Source of the DNA: Cyanobacteria bacterium M_surface_10_m1_298
Lineage (GTDB): Bacteria > Cyanobacteriota > Cyanobacteriia > PCC-6307 > Cyanobiaceae
Assembly (NCBI GenBank): GCA_016882485.1
Contig: VGPT01000006.1
Span: 1-61,315, forward strand
Direction of reading: 5' to 3'
Length of the DNA stretch: 61,315 nucleotides
The notes below the pieces were generated by a model that was not told the DNA's origin, ran no database searches, and saw only the letters and a program-made list of their open reading frames with translations. The translations under genes and the position numbers were made by a program. This document shows, one piece after another, positions 59,170 to 61,315 of this stretch (position 1 is its first letter; the number at the start of each line of letters is the position of its first letter).

Positions 59170-60252
59170 ATGGCCCTCAACGACTTCCGCGATGAACTGG
59201 CGGCCACTGCAGCGGCCCTGGCCGCGCCAAGCACGGGATTGCTGGCGGCGGATGAATCCACCGGCACGATCGGGAAGCGTTTCGATGCCATCGGCCTCGA
59301 GAACAGCGAAGACAACCGCCGTGCCTATCGCAGCCTGCTGGCCACCACCGAGGGGCTGAGCGAGCACATCTCCGGCGTGATCCTCTACGAGGAAACCCTG
59401 TTTCAAGACAGCACGGCCGAAGCCGGCGGCGCCCCGATCGTGGAGCTCTTTCAGAAGCAGGGGATTGTGCCCGGCATCAAGGTCGATCAGGGGGTGGAAC
59501 CCCTGGCTGGTGGTGTCGAGGGTGAGAGCTGGTGCACCGGCCTCAAGGGGTTGGGCGAGCGGGCCGCCCGCTACTACGCCCGCGGTGCCCGCTTCGCCAA
59601 ATGGCGGGCGGTGCTCCAGATCAGTGGCAACGGAGCCCCTTCGGAGTTGTCGGTGCGCGAGAACGCCTGGGGCTTGGCCCGCTATGCCCGCACCTGCCAG
59701 GAGCACGGCCTGGTGCCGATCGTGGAGCCGGAGATCCTGATGGATGGCGACCACGACATCACCACCACCGCTTCGGTGCAGGAGTGGGTGCTGCGCACCA
59801 CCTACGAAGCCCTCGCCATCAACGGGGTGTTTCTCGAGGGCAGCCTGCTCAAACCTTCAATGACCTGCCCGGGCGCGGAGTGCCCTCAGCAGGCGAGCGC
59901 CGAGGAGGTGGGCGAATTCACGGTGCGCACCCTCAGCCGCACCGTGCCCGCGGCGGTGCCGGCGATCCTCTTCCTGAGCGGTGGCCTCAGCGAGGAAGAT
60001 GCCAGCCTCTGCCTCAACGCCATCAACCAGGTTGCTGCCCAGGGTTACGCCCCCTGGCATCTGGGCTTTTCCTACGGTCGGGCCCTGCAGCACTCCTGCA
60101 TCAAGCACTGGGGCGGTCACGACTTGGTGGCGGGTCAGGCGGCGCTGCTGGCCCGTGCCCGCGCCAACGGGGCCGCTAGCCGTGGGTCCTATGAGCCGGG
60201 CTCCGAACCCTCAGATGACACCAGCCTGTTTGTGGCCAACTACAGCTACTAG
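59170..60252 (+). CDS. fda: Class I fructose-bisphosphate aldolase (eukaryotic-type)
   Basis: A 360-residue Schiff-base aldolase, unrelated to the class II enzyme at 22885. The opening [19 protein letters not shown] near residue 25, KWRAVLQI near 145, EPEIL near 187 and [11 protein letters not shown] near 220-230 (Lys of the Schiff base) mark the class I family; [13 protein letters not shown] follows. It needs no metal, unlike the class II form, so the pair may serve different metal or redox conditions. I start at ATG 59170; an in-frame GTG six bases earlier is possible. Its stop shares CTAG with the convergent nadA stop. Confidence 0.94.
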   Translation: MALNDFRDELAATAAALAAPSTGLLAADESTGTIGKRFDAIGLENSEDNRRAYRSLLATTEGLSEHISGVILYEETLFQDSTAEAGGAPIVELFQKQGIVPGIKVDQGVEPLAGGVEGESWCTGLKGLGERAARYYARGARFAKWRAVLQISGNGAPSELSVRENAWGLARYARTCQEHGLVPIVEPEILMDGDHDITTTASVQEWVLRTTYEALAINGVFLEGSLLKPSMTCPGAECPQQASAEEVGEFTVRTLSRTVPAAVPAILFLSGGLSEEDASLCLNAINQVAAQGYAPWHLGFSYGRALQHSCIKHWGGHDLVAGQAALLARARANGAASRGSYEPGSEPSDDTSLFVANYSY

Positions 60253-61217
60253 CGGCTCATCGCCAGCATCTTTTCGATCGGCTCCAGGGCACGCTGGCGC
60301 ATCGCCTCATCCAGCTCGATCTGGGGCGCCATCTCCGTGAGGCACTGCCACAGCTTCTCGAGGGTGTTGAGGCGCATGTAGGGGCAGGCATTGCAGCTGC
60401 AGCCATCGGCGCCGGGTACCTCATAGAAGGCTTTGCTTGGCACCGCCTTGCGCATTTGGTGCAGGATGCCGGGCTCAGTGAGCACGATGAAGCCGCTGGC
60501 CTCACTGGCTTCAGCGCGACGCAGCAGGGCGCTGGTGGAACCAATGAAATCGGCATGATCGAGCAGATGCTGCTGGCACTCCGGGTGAGCGAGCACTTCG
60601 GCACCGGGATGCTCGAGCTTCAGCTGCAGCAGGGCCTGCTCACTGAAGGTTTCGTGCACGATGCAGCTGCCGGGCCAGAGGGTGAGCTCGCGTCCGCTCT
60701 GGCTCTGCACCCAACGGCCGAGGTTCTGATCCGGTGCAAACAGGATCGGGCGATCGGCAGGCAGCTGCTTCACCAGATCCACCGCATTGCTGCTGGTGCA
60801 GATCAGATCGCTCTGGGCCTTCACGGCCGCCGAGCAGTTGATGTAGCTCACCACCAGATGCTCTGGATGTTCAGCGCGGAAGCTGGCAAAGGCATCGGCC
60901 GGGCAGGCATCGGCCAGGGTGCAACCGGCATCGAGATCCGGCAGCAGCACCGTTTTGGAGGGGCTGAGGATCTTGGCCACCTCCGCCATGAAGTGCACGC
61001 CGCAGAACACGATCACGTCGGCGTCGGTGGCGGCCGCTTTGCGGGAGAGTTCGAGTGAATCGCCGATGAAATCAGCGATGTCTTGGATTTCAGGCTCCTG
61101 GTAGTAGTGCGCCAGGATCACGGCGTTGCGCTGCCGTTTGAGCTCGGCAATTGCTGCCAGGAGCTCGGCGTGGGGCGGGCAACCGCCGGTGGTGTTCTGG
61201 GCAGCCGCGAAAACCAA
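60249..61217 (-). CDS. nadA: Quinolinate synthase A
   Basis: Makes quinolinate from iminoaspartate and dihydroxyacetone phosphate, in NAD synthesis; it needs a 4Fe-4S cluster. The 322-residue protein shows [20 protein letters not shown] near residue 33, [18 protein letters not shown] near 70 (first cluster Cys), the conserved [15 protein letters not shown] near 125 and [20 protein letters not shown] near 265-285 with the C-terminal cluster Cys. Length is normal. It is divergent from the metallophosphoesterase gene at the right edge and convergent with the class I aldolase, with 4 bp of overlap. Confidence 0.95.
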   Translation of the reverse strand: MVFAAAQNTTGGCPPHAELLAAIAELKRQRNAVILAHYYQEPEIQDIADFIGDSLELSRKAAATDADVIVFCGVHFMAEVAKILSPSKTVLLPDLDAGCTLADACPADAFASFRAEHPEHLVVSYINCSAAVKAQSDLICTSSNAVDLVKQLPADRPILFAPDQNLGRWVQSQSGRELTLWPGSCIVHETFSEQALLQLKLEHPGAEVLAHPECQQHLLDHADFIGSTSALLRRAEASEASGFIVLTEPGILHQMRKAVPSKAFYEVPGADGCSCNACPYMRLNTLEKLWQCLTEMAPQIELDEAMRQRALEPIEKMLAMSR

Positions 61218-61234
61218 GGCTCAGGCCCTACCTG

Positions 61235-61315
61235 ATGCAGGATGGCGGAAGCCTAGGCATCCGTTTGGCAGAGCTCCGCATCGCCATCGCCGGAGATCTG
61301 CATGGGCAATGGGAC
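61235..61315 (+). CDS. Metallophosphoesterase (TIGR04168-like), 3' part beyond window
   Basis: A frame opening at ATG 61235 encodes a short leader then RIAIAGDLHGQWD, the first metal-binding motif (GDLHGxW) of calcineurin-type phosphoesterases of the kind found in cyanobacteria and plants (TIGR04168, from memory). Only 27 codons are in the window, so the assignment rests on this motif. A TTG at 61265 directly before the conserved part is an alternative start. It is divergent from nadA (17 bp between starts). Confidence 0.65.
   Translation, partial: MQDGGSLGIRLAELRIAIAGDLHGQWD

Overview
The window is a gene-dense, GC-rich stretch of a cyanobacterial chromosome, almost certainly a picocyanobacterium (marine or brackish Synechococcus / Cyanobium type). 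The evidence is direct. It carries acsF (oxidative chlorophyll cyclase), psb30 (photosystem II), a photosystem I accumulation-factor homologue, ycf20- and ycf55-like genes, both a class I and a class II fructose-bisphosphate aldolase, and a 300-residue proteobacterial-type phosphoribulokinase. It also has a DUF3104-like protein, a family I associate with picocyanobacteria. I see no rRNA, tRNA, CRISPR array, insertion sequence or prophage.

Layout. 1-9.5 kb: end of a J-domain gene, then a long minus-strand block (fmt, pmbA-like, tldD, acsF, two cyanobacterial hypotheticals, ubiX, an RNB-family protein). 9.5-13 kb: two half-size UPF0016 transporters, a Cys-cluster protein, tiny psb30 with a strong terminator, and recJ. 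13-23 kb: cbbY-like phosphatase, ycf20-like gene and glycerate kinase, then rpmF, ftsH, a bicupin, a MoaD/ThiS-like carrier, thrC and a very large UPF0182 membrane protein. 23-30.6 kb: class II aldolase, an oxidoreductase, accD, prepilin peptidase, prk, leuB, lpxD. 30.6-35.6 kb: proB, YqeG-type phosphatase, DUF3727-like gene, ruvX, a GNAT-like gene and a membrane-anchored CofE-like protein. 35.6-46.4 kb: PIN-PhoH, fumC, PSI factor, DUF3685, a Fur-family regulator, hisA with an in-frame Trp-rich extension, a COQ4 homologue, a CSP41-like epimerase, pgsA, a CBS-pair protein and a hypothetical.

46.4-61.3 kb is the most accessory part. It holds pdeM, a GST, a fusion of a degenerate sigma-54-type AAA+ domain to a membrane polyferredoxin, a gamma-glutamylcyclotransferase-like gene, and several tiny ORFs around a good LexA-box match. 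Next come a nucleotide-salvage pair, a secreted cupin, a more A+T-rich patch with an amber-interrupted small membrane ORF and a DUF805 gene, then a tightly coupled helicase / ATP-dependent ligase / MBL-nuclease operon. Class I aldolase, nadA and the start of a metallophosphoesterase close the window.

How genes fit together: prk, the aldolases, the cbbY-like phosphatase and glycerate kinase belong to carbon fixation and photorespiratory salvage. acsF, psb30 and the PSI factor serve photosynthetic complex assembly; ubiX and the COQ4 homologue may both serve quinone synthesis. The helicase-ligase-nuclease operon plus pdeM (about 7 kb away) forms a complete ligase-associated DNA-repair set. Minus-strand genes commonly abut or overlap by 1-8 bp, implying translational coupling.

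The features I would look at first are the AAA+/polyferredoxin fusion, the Trp-rich-HisA fusion, an RNB protein that has lost its catalytic aspartates, an FtsH without its first membrane helix, the LexA-box-linked small gene, and the amber-interrupted small ORF.
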